Source: Vreelandella subterranea | GTDB taxonomy: Bacteria > Pseudomonadota > Gammaproteobacteria > Pseudomonadales > Halomonadaceae | DNA: 64,000 bases | Reading direction: 5' to 3' | NCBI RefSeq assembly: GCF_900111305.1 | Contig: NZ_FOGS01000003.1 | Location: forward strand, 124,001 to 188,000 | Part shown: in pieces, positions 35,764 to 44,671 of the stretch | Layout of the letters: every line of letters begins with the position of its first letter | Position numbering within the stretch: the first letter of the stretch is position 1 | Made by a program: the position numbers and the translations under genes | The notes under the pieces: generated by a model | Told to the model about the DNA's origin: nothing | Database searches by the model: none | The model's input: only the letters and a program-made list of their open reading frames with translations

Positions 35764-36265
35764 TGATCAGCATCACCTGCCAGACGGCTCGAAAGCGCAT
35801 TTTCTCACTCAGCAGGGCGTCATCCTGGTCAAAGGGATACAGGACCCAAAGCGGGCCGTATTCTCGGACTGGAATCGCCTCGCCATCGCGTTTGTGGGCC
35901 AGAATGACATCGTAGTCATAAAAATCACTGACCGGAATCTCCGCCTCGTAACCATTAAGCGCCAGTACATTGATGCTGCCATCCTCCACACCCAGATGCG
36001 CCAGCAGGTCGCGCATCAGCGGGCCTTCATAATGATTGCGGCTGTCGGTCCAGGGTGTGGTCGTGGCAAAATCATGCTGCGGCAGTTGCTCCAGCATCCT
36101 GCGATCAAAATGCGCTTCATCATCGACATTTGTGGGGGCAATATCGCCCACAACTTTCAGAATCACCGGCCCCGTCGGCGCATGGCTTTCAACTGACATG
36201 GACGCGCCCCCCGCCAGCGGAATGCTGAACGCCAGCAGGGCGGCTTTCAATAAAAACGCCTTCAC
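35753..36265 (-). CDS. Periplasmic SUOX-fold (molybdopterin-binding-like) protein without the Mo-ligand cysteine
   Basis: 170 residues from GTG 36265 (AAGGGG at 8 bases). A signal peptide covers about 1-20 ([19 protein letters not shown]). The mature domain resembles the oxidoreductase molybdopterin-binding fold ([14 protein letters not shown], then [23 protein letters not shown] and PLWVLYPF). It contains no cysteine, so it lacks the residue that binds molybdenum in sulfite oxidases and is unlikely to be an enzyme. Its start overlap with a hybrid kinase suggests a ligand-binding sensory role. The fold is assigned from local patterns. Confidence 0.7.
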   Translation of the reverse strand: MKAFLLKAALLAFSIPLAGGASMSVESHAPTGPVILKVVGDIAPTNVDDEAHFDRRMLEQLPQHDFATTTPWTDSRNHYEGPLMRDLLAHLGVEDGSINVLALNGYEAEIPVSDFYDYDVILAHKRDGEAIPVREYGPLWVLYPFDQDDALLSEKMRFRAVWQVMLINVL

Positions 36266-36286
36266 TGCGATATCCCCTTCGGGCAA

Positions 36287-36715
36287 CTAGCGGACAATCA
36301 TGACCGACATCTTGGCATGGTGCACCACATGCTCGGCGTTAGGCCCAAGTACGTAATCAACAAACTTGCGCTTGGTATGTGAGGCCATGACGATCAGATC
36401 GATATCCAGCTGTTTACCGACCTTGATGATCGCCTCCCACGGTGAACCGTCGACAATCACGCTTTGCGTATTGATTGTTTCAGGCACGTGCTCTTCTATA
36501 AAAGCATGTTGGGCGTCCTTGACGGCCTCATGCGCCTTCTTGGAGAAGTCTTTAGGAAAATACGCCCCCACCATGGGCATCTTGAAGTCCGGCAGCACCG
36601 TCACCACGTGAAGCGACGCGTCAAACGTATGGCACAGCTTGATGGCCGTGGGTAACGCCTTGCCCCACGAACTCTCTTCATTGAGATCAACGGGCAGTAA
36701 AATTTTGTGGTACAT
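36287..36715 (-). CDS. Universal stress protein (UspA family), TeaD-like
   Basis: 142 residues. It begins YHKILLPVDLNE and ends with the ATP-binding type motif (VMASHTKRKFVDYVLGPNAEHVVHHAKMSVMIVR), including G-x-N-A-E in place of the usual G-S-V-A. It lies 12 bp after the fused TRAP permease gene. In Halomonas elongata, TeaD is an ATP-binding Usp next to the TeaABC ectoine TRAP transporter and regulates uptake. A similar role for this TRAP system is likely. Confidence 0.85.
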   Translation of the reverse strand: MYHKILLPVDLNEESSWGKALPTAIKLCHTFDASLHVVTVLPDFKMPMVGAYFPKDFSKKAHEAVKDAQHAFIEEHVPETINTQSVIVDGSPWEAIIKVGKQLDIDLIVMASHTKRKFVDYVLGPNAEHVVHHAKMSVMIVR

Positions 36716-36727
36716 GACAGCCCCTCC

Positions 36728-39331
36728 TCACGCGGCATTGGCCTTGGTAGTGCGGCCATCGGCATCCCGGCGACGGCGCTGTAGCATGACGATCAGGGCG
36801 AAAACGCCAAGAGCGGGTATCCAGATCCACTCTTTTGTCCAGCGGTCCACCGGCGCCAGGACTTCAACGATTTCCTGATCGAAATCAAAGCCCAGATCTG
36901 CCGCATCACTGCCATAGGTCACCATATCGACCATGACTTCATCGTTTTCTGTCAGCAGCATCAGTCCCAGATTATCCAGGCGTTCCTGACCACTATCACC
37001 TTCCGGCACGGGCACCAGCATATAGGTGGTCATGGGGTCGCCGTAATCATCCAGACCACTAATCTGGACTCTCAGCGACGATCCCGCATCGACGTTACCC
37101 AGGGTTTCGACGAACTCGGTTGGCGGCGTCGACCGATAAGGATCGTGAATCATGTCCATGAAAAAGCCAGGACGGAAAAGCGCAAAGGCCACCACGAGCA
37201 GCAAGGCCGACTCATACCAGCGGTTACGCGTAATCATGAAGCCTTGAGTCGCGGCAGCAAAAATCAGCATGGCCACCGTCGCCACCACAAAGATCAACAC
37301 CCCTTGCAGCAGGGTCACGTCAATCAATAGCAGGTCGGTATTGAAAATGAACAGGAAAGGGAGCGCTGCCGTGCGCAAGCTGTAGTAAAACGCCTGGAAA
37401 CCGGTGCGAATCGGGTCGCCCCCGGACACCGCAGCGGCCGCAAACGAGGCAAGCCCCACCGGTGGCGTGACATCCGCCATGATACCGAAGTAAAACACAA
37501 ACAGGTGCACGGCAATCAGCGGGACCAGCAGGCCATTTTGAGCCCCCAGTTGAATAATCACTGGCGCCAGCAGGGCCGACACCACAATGTAGTTGGCAGT
37601 GGTCGGCAGTCCCATACCGAGAATGAGGCTGAGTACCGCGGTAAACAGCAAAATCAGCATCAGGTTGCCCATCGCCAGGGTTTCGACCACATCGGCCAAC
37701 ACCAGTCCGACCCCGGTCTGGGAAACCGCCCCGACAATGATCCCCGCCGTCGCCGTCGCAATGCCGATACCGATCATGTTACGGGCACCGGTCACCAGCC
37801 CATTCCACAGATCCATAGCGCCTTCACGCAGATCGGGCGCAATATCGCTACGGCCACGAAAATACGCGGTAATCGGACGCTGGGTCAGCATGATAAAGAT
37901 CATGAATACCGTGGCCCAAAAGGCCGATAGCCCTGGCGACAGGCGCTCGACCATCAAACACCACACCAACACGATCACGGGCAGAATATACTGTAAACCG
38001 ACCAGCACCGTGGGGCGGGTTTGCGGCAGTTTGAGCACCGGCTCATTGGGGTCATCGACTTCCAGCTCAGGATAGCCCGAGGCCAGTTTGAGCAATGCCA
38101 CATAAACCGCCGCCAGCGCCAGTCCAATCACCCAAGGCGCAGCCGGTCCCAGCACTGGCTGCAACCAGCCCAGGCCGTAATACACCGCAAGTGCCGTGAT
38201 CATCATCAACAACAGGCCAGCCAAAAAGCCCGTCACCTTGCGGACGAGCGGCTTGGGCGGGTTGCTGCTTTCCAGCCCCTGCATATTGGCTTTCAGGGCT
38301 TCCAGATGAACGATATAAATCAGCGCAATATAGGATATCAGCGCGGGCAGAAAGGCGTGCTTGATGACTTCGACATACGAAATACCCACGTATTCGACCA
38401 TCAGAAACGCGGCGGCCCCCATCACGGGCGGCATGATTTGCCCATTGACCGAGGAGGCGACTTCGACAGCACCTGCCTTCTCCGAGGAGAAGCCCACGCG
38501 TTTCATCATGGGAATGGTAAAGGTGCCGGTGGTCACCGTATTGGCAATCGAGGACCCCGAAATCAAACCGGTCATGCCCGACGCCACCACCGCCGCTTTG
38601 GCCGGGCCACCCTTGTAGTGCCCAAGCAATGAAAACGCGACTTTAATAAAGTAGTTACCGGCGCCCGCTTTATCCAGCAGCGCGCCAAACAATACGAACA
38701 GGAAGACAAAACTGGTGGACACTCCCAGCGCAATACCGAACACCCCCTGGGTGGTTAACCATTGATGATTTACCAGCCCAAAAAGACTCACCCCGCCATG
38801 GGCCAGCATGCCCGGCATCCAGGGACCGGCCAGCGAATAGAATAAAAACACGGAGGCAACAATCATCAGCGGCGGCCCAAGGGCCCGCCGTGTCGCTTCC
38901 AGCAACAACAAGATCCCCGCCACCCCGACGACAACATCAACCAACAGCGGCGCACCAGGGCGGTTCGACAACCCCTCGTAAAAAATGAACATGTAGGCGC
39001 CGCAAAATGCGGCCACTGCGGCCAGCACCCAGTCCTGCAGCGGAATACGATCGCGGGGCGAACGCTTGAGCGCAGGGTATGCCATGTACGCCAGGAACAG
39101 CGCAAAAGCCAAATGAATCGAACGGGATTGCGTCGCGTTAAATACCCCGAAGCCGACGATATACGGCAGTGGCGACGCAATCCACAGCTGAAAGAGGGAC
39201 CATACCGCGGCAATCCCTACCAGCAGCTTGCCGGGCATTCCCGCCGGTTTACGAGACCCAGAGTCCGTAGAAGCAACCAGATCTTCAAGATCAACATTTG
39301 ACCCACCGGTCTTGGTGTTGTCCGTTGTCAT
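36728..39331 (-). CDS. TRAP transporter fused permease (4TM/12TM) with C-terminal DUF3394-like domain
   Basis: 867 residues from ATG 39331; an upstream open frame to 39400 is not supported by a ribosome site. An N-terminal four-helix small-subunit region is fused to a twelve-helix DctM-like region (VASGMTGLISGSSIANTVTTGTFTIPMMKRVGF near 265-300; ILGMGLPTTANYIV near 560). The C-terminal 130 residues after the last transport helix look like DUF3394 (ISGLDDYGDPMTTYMLVPVPEG). It works with the TAXI-type binding protein encoded 136 bp upstream. Confidence 0.9.
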   Translation of the reverse strand: MTTDNTKTGGSNVDLEDLVASTDSGSRKPAGMPGKLLVGIAAVWSLFQLWIASPLPYIVGFGVFNATQSRSIHLAFALFLAYMAYPALKRSPRDRIPLQDWVLAAVAAFCGAYMFIFYEGLSNRPGAPLLVDVVVGVAGILLLLEATRRALGPPLMIVASVFLFYSLAGPWMPGMLAHGGVSLFGLVNHQWLTTQGVFGIALGVSTSFVFLFVLFGALLDKAGAGNYFIKVAFSLLGHYKGGPAKAAVVASGMTGLISGSSIANTVTTGTFTIPMMKRVGFSSEKAGAVEVASSVNGQIMPPVMGAAAFLMVEYVGISYVEVIKHAFLPALISYIALIYIVHLEALKANMQGLESSNPPKPLVRKVTGFLAGLLLMMITALAVYYGLGWLQPVLGPAAPWVIGLALAAVYVALLKLASGYPELEVDDPNEPVLKLPQTRPTVLVGLQYILPVIVLVWCLMVERLSPGLSAFWATVFMIFIMLTQRPITAYFRGRSDIAPDLREGAMDLWNGLVTGARNMIGIGIATATAGIIVGAVSQTGVGLVLADVVETLAMGNLMLILLFTAVLSLILGMGLPTTANYIVVSALLAPVIIQLGAQNGLLVPLIAVHLFVFYFGIMADVTPPVGLASFAAAAVSGGDPIRTGFQAFYYSLRTAALPFLFIFNTDLLLIDVTLLQGVLIFVVATVAMLIFAAATQGFMITRNRWYESALLLVVAFALFRPGFFMDMIHDPYRSTPPTEFVETLGNVDAGSSLRVQISGLDDYGDPMTTYMLVPVPEGDSGQERLDNLGLMLLTENDEVMVDMVTYGSDAADLGFDFDQEIVEVLAPVDRWTKEWIWIPALGVFALIVMLQRRRRDADGRTTKANAA

Positions 39332-39401
39332 ATGCATGCCCTGCAAAATATGGATGGCACTGTGAGGTGCCCGCTTGATGCCTGGCGGCATCCCAAACAC
39401 A

Positions 39402-39429
39402 GCGCGCGGCCCCGTTAGAGACCGCGCGC
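39402..39429 (-). repeat. Hairpin between the TAXI binding-protein gene and the TRAP permease gene
   Basis: GCGCGCGG pairs with CCGCGCGC across a 12-base loop, 38 bp after the binding-protein stop and with no T run. Such processing hairpins often raise binding-protein mRNA relative to the permease. Confidence 0.5.
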
Positions 39430-39467
39430 AACTTTCACTGGGTGATCATCACCCGGACTCGATAGCC

Positions 39468-40454
39468 TTACTCTTCGATCCAGCCCTGCTCGACGTAATA
39501 CCGCTTGGCACCGTCATGCAGAGGCGCGGACAGGCCTTGCGTCACCATGTCCTGGGCATCCAGATTTTCGAAGGCCGGGTGCAGGCGCTTGAAACGGTCA
39601 AAGTCGTCGAATACCGCTTTAACGGTTTCGTAGACCACATCGTCGCTGGCATCCGCGGAGGTCACGAACGTTGCCGCCACACCGAACGTCTCGACATCAT
39701 CGGGGTTGTTTTTATACAGACCGCCGGGGATCACAGACGTGGAGTAGTAGGGGTATTCGTCAACAATGCCCTGAATATCATCGTCGTTCAACGGGATCAG
39801 GCGTGAGTCCACCGTGGTAGTCGCTTCCTGGATGGAACCGTTCGGGTGGCCGACCACGTATACCATGGCGTCGATGTTGTTGTCAGACAGGGCAGCAGCC
39901 TGCTCGGCGGCGTCCAGCTCCGAGACCAGGGAGAAGGTGTCTCGCTCCCACCCCTTAGCATCCATCACCACTTCCATGGTGTTGCGTTGACCGGAGCCCG
40001 GGTTGCCGATATTAACGCGTTTGCCTTCGAGGTCATCCAGCGTTTCGATACCTGAGTCCTGACGGGCCAGCAGTGTCAACGGCTCGCCATGAATACGAAA
40101 GACGGCGCGCAGTTCCTCAAACGCATCTCCCTCGAAGTTCCCGGTACCATTGTAGGCTTGGAACTGAACATCGGACTGGGCAACCCCCATATCCAGCTCG
40201 CCGGATTTGATGCCGTTAATATTGGCAACCGAGCCACCGGTCGATGGCGCGTTACAACGGATGTTGTGCTCGTCGCTGCCGCGGTTGACCAGGCGACAGA
40301 CGGACTGGCCGACCACATAATAAACCCCGGTCTGGCCACCGGTGCCGATGGTAATGAACTGTTCGTCTTCCTGTGCCATTGCGGGAGATGCAAAGGCAGC
40401 GGCGGCGAGTAGCGCACCTGAGAAGGCAGCGGTAGAAAATGCATGGCGTTTCAT
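39468..40454 (-). CDS. TAXI-family TRAP transporter solute-binding protein
   Basis: 328 residues. The start is ATG 40454 with GAGGTG at 5 bases. The signal peptide is about 1-28 (RHAFSTAAFSGALLAAAAFASPAMA). The TAXI signature follows directly: FITIGTGGQTGVYYVVGQSVCRLVN, and later NIGNPGSGQRNTM. TAXI proteins bind glutamate, 2-oxoglutarate or other carboxylates. The ligand is not known here. It is first in a unit with the fused permease and UspA. Confidence 0.9.
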   Translation of the reverse strand: MKRHAFSTAAFSGALLAAAAFASPAMAQEDEQFITIGTGGQTGVYYVVGQSVCRLVNRGSDEHNIRCNAPSTGGSVANINGIKSGELDMGVAQSDVQFQAYNGTGNFEGDAFEELRAVFRIHGEPLTLLARQDSGIETLDDLEGKRVNIGNPGSGQRNTMEVVMDAKGWERDTFSLVSELDAAEQAAALSDNNIDAMVYVVGHPNGSIQEATTTVDSRLIPLNDDDIQGIVDEYPYYSTSVIPGGLYKNNPDDVETFGVAATFVTSADASDDVVYETVKAVFDDFDRFKRLHPAFENLDAQDMVTQGLSAPLHDGAKRYYVEQGWIEE

Positions 40455-40735
40455 GAACACACCTCTTTATCTTGATGTTATGAGCATTGTGCGTTGGCCC
40501 CCCGCCTGCGCTCGGTACATGCAGGGTGACGGGGCCAAAACGTTTTCAAGACAATCTGTTATCAGCATCGACAGTTTCTGTCGGCTTTCACTACTTTAGC
40601 GAAAAAAAACCTCGTTGGCGAAATCAGATACATCTGACAGCGAACTTCGTTTACCCATCCATAAGCTCAGTGTAGCGATCTTCACCGTTTAGGGAGCGTT
40701 AACCGCTATTCCGCTTTGGCATGGGCCGTGCGGTA
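40455..40735. other. Intergenic region upstream of the TAXI gene
   Basis: 281 bp without a supportable gene. It holds the promoter region of the TAXI-TRAP unit and the 3' end of the DctPQM unit on the same strand. A run of A at about 40600-40608 is the most conspicuous element. No clear terminator or operator was found. Confidence 0.5.
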
Positions 40736-42043
40736 TCAGTCAACGTTATAGCCCAGCACACGCGGCAGCCACAGCGCAATGCTCGGGAATATGGCCACCA
40801 ATGCCAACGCGCAGCCCATTGCCACCACGAACAACAAGGCCCAGCCCAGTGTCTGCTCAAGGCGGATTTTGGCCACCTCCGTGGTGACCATCAAATTCAC
40901 GGCCACTGGTGGCGTAAACTGCCCGATGGCAATATTCATGGCGAGCAATATGCCGAACCACACCGGGTTCCATTCAAAGTGCTGCATGACCGGAATCAGG
41001 ATCGGCATCATGATCAGATAAATCGAGATCGCATCCAGCAGCATTCCGGCCACCAGGACGGCCAGCATCACCAGAATCAGCAGCAGCACGCCGTTATCGG
41101 TCAAGCCAATAATCCACTCCGCCAAATGGCGAAACGTGCCCAGCATGGTGCCCGCCCAGGCAAAGATACCCGCCAGAGCGATAATCAGCATCACCACGCC
41201 TGAAATAATGGCCGCTTCGCCAAACAACTCCCACAAGTCCCGCCATGACAGCTCGCGAGTGAGAAAAAGCCCGACTACGGCGCCGTAGGCGACCGCCACC
41301 ACCGCGGCTTCCGTCGGGGTAAAGAGCCCGGAGCGCAGCCCACCCAGGATCAGCACCGGTGCGAATAATGCAGGCAATGCCTGCCTGAAGGTGTCTCTTA
41401 CCGTCAGCCGCTCAGCGCCCTCCACTGGTGTCCCGCCTTCCCAGCCGTGGCGTCTGGCTACCAGCAGTGCCGGTAGTAACAGCGCCAGGCCCGCGAGCAA
41501 ACCCGGAAACAACCCGGCGGCAAACAAGGCACGCAGATCGACACCCGGCACGACAATGGAATAGAGAATCAACGCAACGGAGGGCGGTATGAGAATCGCG
41601 GTGGAAGCCGAGGCCGCAATCAGGGTGGCGGAAAACGGCTTTGGGTAGCCCGCCTTGGTCATGCTCGGCAGCATCACCATCGCCACCGCCGCCGCGTCCG
41701 CGGGACCAGAACCGCTCATGCCCCCCATAATCATGCATACCAGCACCGCGACCAGCGCCAAACCGCCATGGCGCGGGCCAATCAACGCCTGGGCAAAACG
41801 TACCAGGCGCAACGCGACACCGGCACGCTCGAAAATCAGCCCGGTTAAGATAAATAGCGGAATCGCAATCAGCGGGTATTTGGCAATACTGTTGTAGGTG
41901 TTGGTGCCCAGGGTTGCCAGCATATCCGGCGACAGCCCTATAACGATTCCCACCGCCCCCGAAAGCGCAAGCGAAAACGCTACCGGCACGCCTGCGATCA
42001 GCAATCCGGCGAACGCCAGAATCATCCACACGTCAGGCGTCAT
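40736..42043 (-). CDS. TRAP transporter large permease (DctM family)
   Basis: 435 residues from ATG 42043 with GGGAGG at 7 bases. It is a twelve-helix subunit: GGMSGSGPADAAAVAMVMLPSMTKAGYP near 105-133 is the DctM core, and LVMLAVLVAGMLLDAISIYLIMMPILIPV lies in the second half. It overlaps the DctQ gene by 11 bp. Substrates of the family are C4-dicarboxylates, ectoines, sugar acids and others. Confidence 0.9.
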   Translation of the reverse strand: MTPDVWMILAFAGLLIAGVPVAFSLALSGAVGIVIGLSPDMLATLGTNTYNSIAKYPLIAIPLFILTGLIFERAGVALRLVRFAQALIGPRHGGLALVAVLVCMIMGGMSGSGPADAAAVAMVMLPSMTKAGYPKPFSATLIAASASTAILIPPSVALILYSIVVPGVDLRALFAAGLFPGLLAGLALLLPALLVARRHGWEGGTPVEGAERLTVRDTFRQALPALFAPVLILGGLRSGLFTPTEAAVVAVAYGAVVGLFLTRELSWRDLWELFGEAAIISGVVMLIIALAGIFAWAGTMLGTFRHLAEWIIGLTDNGVLLLILVMLAVLVAGMLLDAISIYLIMMPILIPVMQHFEWNPVWFGILLAMNIAIGQFTPPVAVNLMVTTEVAKIRLEQTLGWALLFVVAMGCALALVAIFPSIALWLPRVLGYNVD

Positions 42044-42512
42044 CGCCAAACCTCCCGGTCAGACGCTCGCGGGTTTGCTCCAGCAAACGCCACAGCATGG
42101 CGGCAGACAACACCGGCAGCCAGACGATATACCACCACTGCGGCAGGCCAAGCCCGGGCGACAGCGACTCCCACTGGTATTCCTGCCAGGCAAGCTTGCC
42201 GCCGTACCAAGTGATCAAGCCCAGTACGATGGCACCACAGAGCGCCTGAAAAAGAATCAGGGCACGGCGGTACTTAAACGGCAATGCGCGTTCCAGAAAG
42301 CTGATCCGGATATGGCGGTTACGCCGCAGCGCCACCGACGCCCCGGCGAAGGTCAGCACGACCAGCAGGAACACCGAAAACTCCTCGGTGAAGGAAAACG
42401 ACCCGCCGGTTAAATAGCGCGTGATCACGTTGCCCAGGCTAATCAATGCAATAATAATCAGTGCCAGTGCGCCCAGCCAGCGCTCAGGTCGCGCATCAGG
42501 AAAGCCTTTCAT
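42033..42512 (-). CDS. TRAP transporter small permease (DctQ family)
   Basis: 159 residues with four membrane helices. Typical features are FTEEFSVFLLVVLTFAGASVALRRNRHIRI near 41-70 and a C-terminal WWYIVWLPVLSAAML. It sits between DctP and DctM in the standard P-Q-M order. Confidence 0.88.
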   Translation of the reverse strand: MKGFPDARPERWLGALALIIIALISLGNVITRYLTGGSFSFTEEFSVFLLVVLTFAGASVALRRNRHIRISFLERALPFKYRRALILFQALCGAIVLGLITWYGGKLAWQEYQWESLSPGLGLPQWWYIVWLPVLSAAMLWRLLEQTRERLTGRFGDDA

Positions 42513-42573
42513 GGCAGCCTCACAGCGAAAAACTCCCAGCCTTGACGACTGGGAGACACAACATCAAGGGTGA

Positions 42574-43584
42574 TTAACGTGCGTCGATAGCGGCTTGTGC
42601 GGCCTCGACCAGGTCTTCGCCAATGCGGGGTGCCCACTTTTCGTAGACGGACTGCGTTGCGTCGACAAACGCCTGGTACTGCGCATCGGTAAGCTCCGTC
42701 ACCGTCACGCCGCGTTCTTTAATGGCCTCAAGCCGCTCGCTTTCCTGTTCACGGGTCATGGCGATTTCCCACTCGCCGGCTTCGACCGCGGTTTCGCGCA
42801 GCAGCGTTTGCTGTTCTTCACTCAATGATTGCCACACCTGCTGGTTGACGGCAAAAATCAGCGGGTCATTCATGTAGTTCCAGAGCGTCAGATGCTCCTG
42901 GCCGACCTGGTCAATGCGCGCCACATCAAATACCGAGAGCGGGTTTTCCTGGCCATCAACCGCACCGGTCGTCAACGCTGGCTGAGCATCGGTCCAGCTC
43001 ATTTGTGTCGGGTCGGCATCCAGCGCGGAGAACGTATCCTGGAACAGCGGCGAGCCCACTACGCGGATTTTCAAGCCGTCCAAATCACTCGGCTCACTGA
43101 TGGGGCCTTGTGAATTGGATACCTGGCGAAAGCCATTTTCCCCCCAGGCCAGCGGAATAACTCCCCGTGACTCGATCGCTTCAAAAACCATTTCTCCGGC
43201 CTCACCACCGGTGACCGCATCCACCGCGGCTTCGTCAGGAATGAAAAACGGCAACGAGAAAAGGTTGAGCTCGGGCACCTGCGGCGACCAGTTGATGGTC
43301 GAGCCCACAGCAGCGTCAATAAGCCCCGACCGCATGGCCGAGAATTCGCGGGTCTGATCACCGGATACCAACTGAGAGTTGGGGTATACCCGCATTGTCA
43401 GTTCGCCATCGCTGCGTTCCTCGACCAGTTCTGCCCACTTCTCCGCCGCCTGCCCCCAAGGGAAAGCGTCAGACAAAACGGTTGAAACCGAGAGTTCGCG
43501 CGCCTGGGCAGATAGCGAGAAAGACAGCAACATTGCACCGGCCAAGCCGGTAGACAGGCAAGCCATTGAGCGTGTCAGCGTCAT
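42574..43584 (-). CDS. TRAP transporter solute-binding protein (DctP family)
   Basis: 336 residues. The signal peptide is about 1-28 (ending SLSAQA). The mature protein shows the DctP pattern: AFPWGQAAEKWAELVEERSDGELTMRVYPNSQL, and later SEPSDLDGLKIRVVGSPLFQDTFSALDADPTQM with the conserved Arg that pairs with a carboxylate ligand. It probably binds a carboxylic acid. It is first of the DctPQM unit. Confidence 0.9.
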   Translation of the reverse strand: MTLTRSMACLSTGLAGAMLLSFSLSAQARELSVSTVLSDAFPWGQAAEKWAELVEERSDGELTMRVYPNSQLVSGDQTREFSAMRSGLIDAAVGSTINWSPQVPELNLFSLPFFIPDEAAVDAVTGGEAGEMVFEAIESRGVIPLAWGENGFRQVSNSQGPISEPSDLDGLKIRVVGSPLFQDTFSALDADPTQMSWTDAQPALTTGAVDGQENPLSVFDVARIDQVGQEHLTLWNYMNDPLIFAVNQQVWQSLSEEQQTLLRETAVEAGEWEIAMTREQESERLEAIKERGVTVTELTDAQYQAFVDATQSVYEKWAPRIGEDLVEAAQAAIDAR

Positions 43585-43622
43585 GATAGATCCTTTTTTA
43601 TCGGTTTTTATGGTGGCGTGTT

Positions 43623-43641
43623 CAGCGGCGCAACGCCGCTG
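43623..43641 (-). promoter_or_regulatory. Hairpin or operator in the dctP leader
   Basis: CAGCGGCG-CAA-CGCCGCTG is a perfect 8-bp inverted repeat centred 48 bp upstream of the dctP start. It may be an operator or a leader hairpin. No regulator gene lies beside it. Confidence 0.4.
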
Positions 43642-43810
43642 ACAGTGCCCCGCTTCATTGTAAGCACTTCACTCACAAAAGGAAGACACCGAAGGTCGGC
43701 ATCGTTCACCTAGAAGGAGACGGAAATGCGGTGACTTACGGCACTATCATTTTGGCAGTCTCCCAAGCTGATACAATGGCGAGCATCTCCATCTGTCAAC
43801 GGACATCAAC

Positions 43811-44671
43811 GTGCCCCTACGCGACCTGCTGCTCGGCCTCTTTGTCATCACTGTCTGGGCGTTGAACATCATCGTCATCAAGGTCGGCGTCACAGAACTC
43901 CCGCCGCTGCTGCTGACCACGCTGCGCTTTACGCTGGTCGCTGTACTGCTGGTGCCCTTCTATCCTGTGTCGCGAGCCCAACTGCCATTTTTGCTATTAC
44001 TTTCCTTCACCTTCGGCAGCCTGCATTTTGGCCTGCTGTTTATTGGCTTACAGCAGGCCGAGGCAGGTACGGGTGCGCTTTTAGTGCAGATGGGCACGCC
44101 CTTTGCCACGCTGCTGGCGGTGATCTTTCTGAAAGAAAAGCTCGGCCCCAAACGCGTTATTGGGCTGCTGCTCTCGTTTGCGGGCATTATCGTATTGGCG
44201 GGTGGCCCCACTTTACCGACGCCTCTCCCCCTGGCGATTCTTTTGTGCAGTGCCATGGGCTGGGCGGTATCGCAGCTGTTAATCAAACGCGGCCCACCCA
44301 TTGCGCCGCTGGCGTTGGCGGGCTGGGTCGCGCTGTTCGCGGTACCTCAGGTAGGGCTGGGGTCTTGGCTGTTTGAGAGCGGCCAATGGCAGGCAATCCA
44401 GCAGGCGAGCTGGTTGGGCTGGGGGGCGATGATTTACACCGCCGTGATGTCATCGATTGTTGCCTACGGCATCTGGTACGCCCTGTTACGCCGCCACCCG
44501 GTCAATCGCGTGGTCCCCATGACGCTGCTCGTACCGGTTTTGGCGGTCGGCCTCGGGGCGCTATTGATGGGTGACAGTCTGGGCGTGCATAAACTGGCGG
44601 GCGGCGGCCTGGTGGTCGCAGGCATTGCCCTGATTGTGCTTAATATCGGCCCTCGCACCCGGCCAACTTAA
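43811..44671 (+). CDS. EamA/DMT-family exporter
   Basis: 286 residues, ten membrane helices in two EamA repeats. The first repeat ends VIFLKEKLGPKRVIGLLLSFAGIIVL and the second contains SIVAYGIWYALLRRHPVNRVVPMTLLVPVLAVGLG. E. coli EamA exports cysteine and O-acetylserine; the substrate here is not known. The start is GTG 43811 with a weak site. Its end overlaps DUF192 by 4 bp (convergent). Confidence 0.85.
   Translation: MPLRDLLLGLFVITVWALNIIVIKVGVTELPPLLLTTLRFTLVAVLLVPFYPVSRAQLPFLLLLSFTFGSLHFGLLFIGLQQAEAGTGALLVQMGTPFATLLAVIFLKEKLGPKRVIGLLLSFAGIIVLAGGPTLPTPLPLAILLCSAMGWAVSQLLIKRGPPIAPLALAGWVALFAVPQVGLGSWLFESGQWQAIQQASWLGWGAMIYTAVMSSIVAYGIWYALLRRHPVNRVVPMTLLVPVLAVGLGALLMGDSLGVHKLAGGGLVVAGIALIVLNIGPRTRPT

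Noticed and set aside
39857-39862. GTATAC within the TAXI gene (other copies at about 26365, 33059 and 43382)
   Set aside because: Only the six-base core matches and these copies lie in coding sequence; the number is near chance and they lack the TTG/CAA arms.
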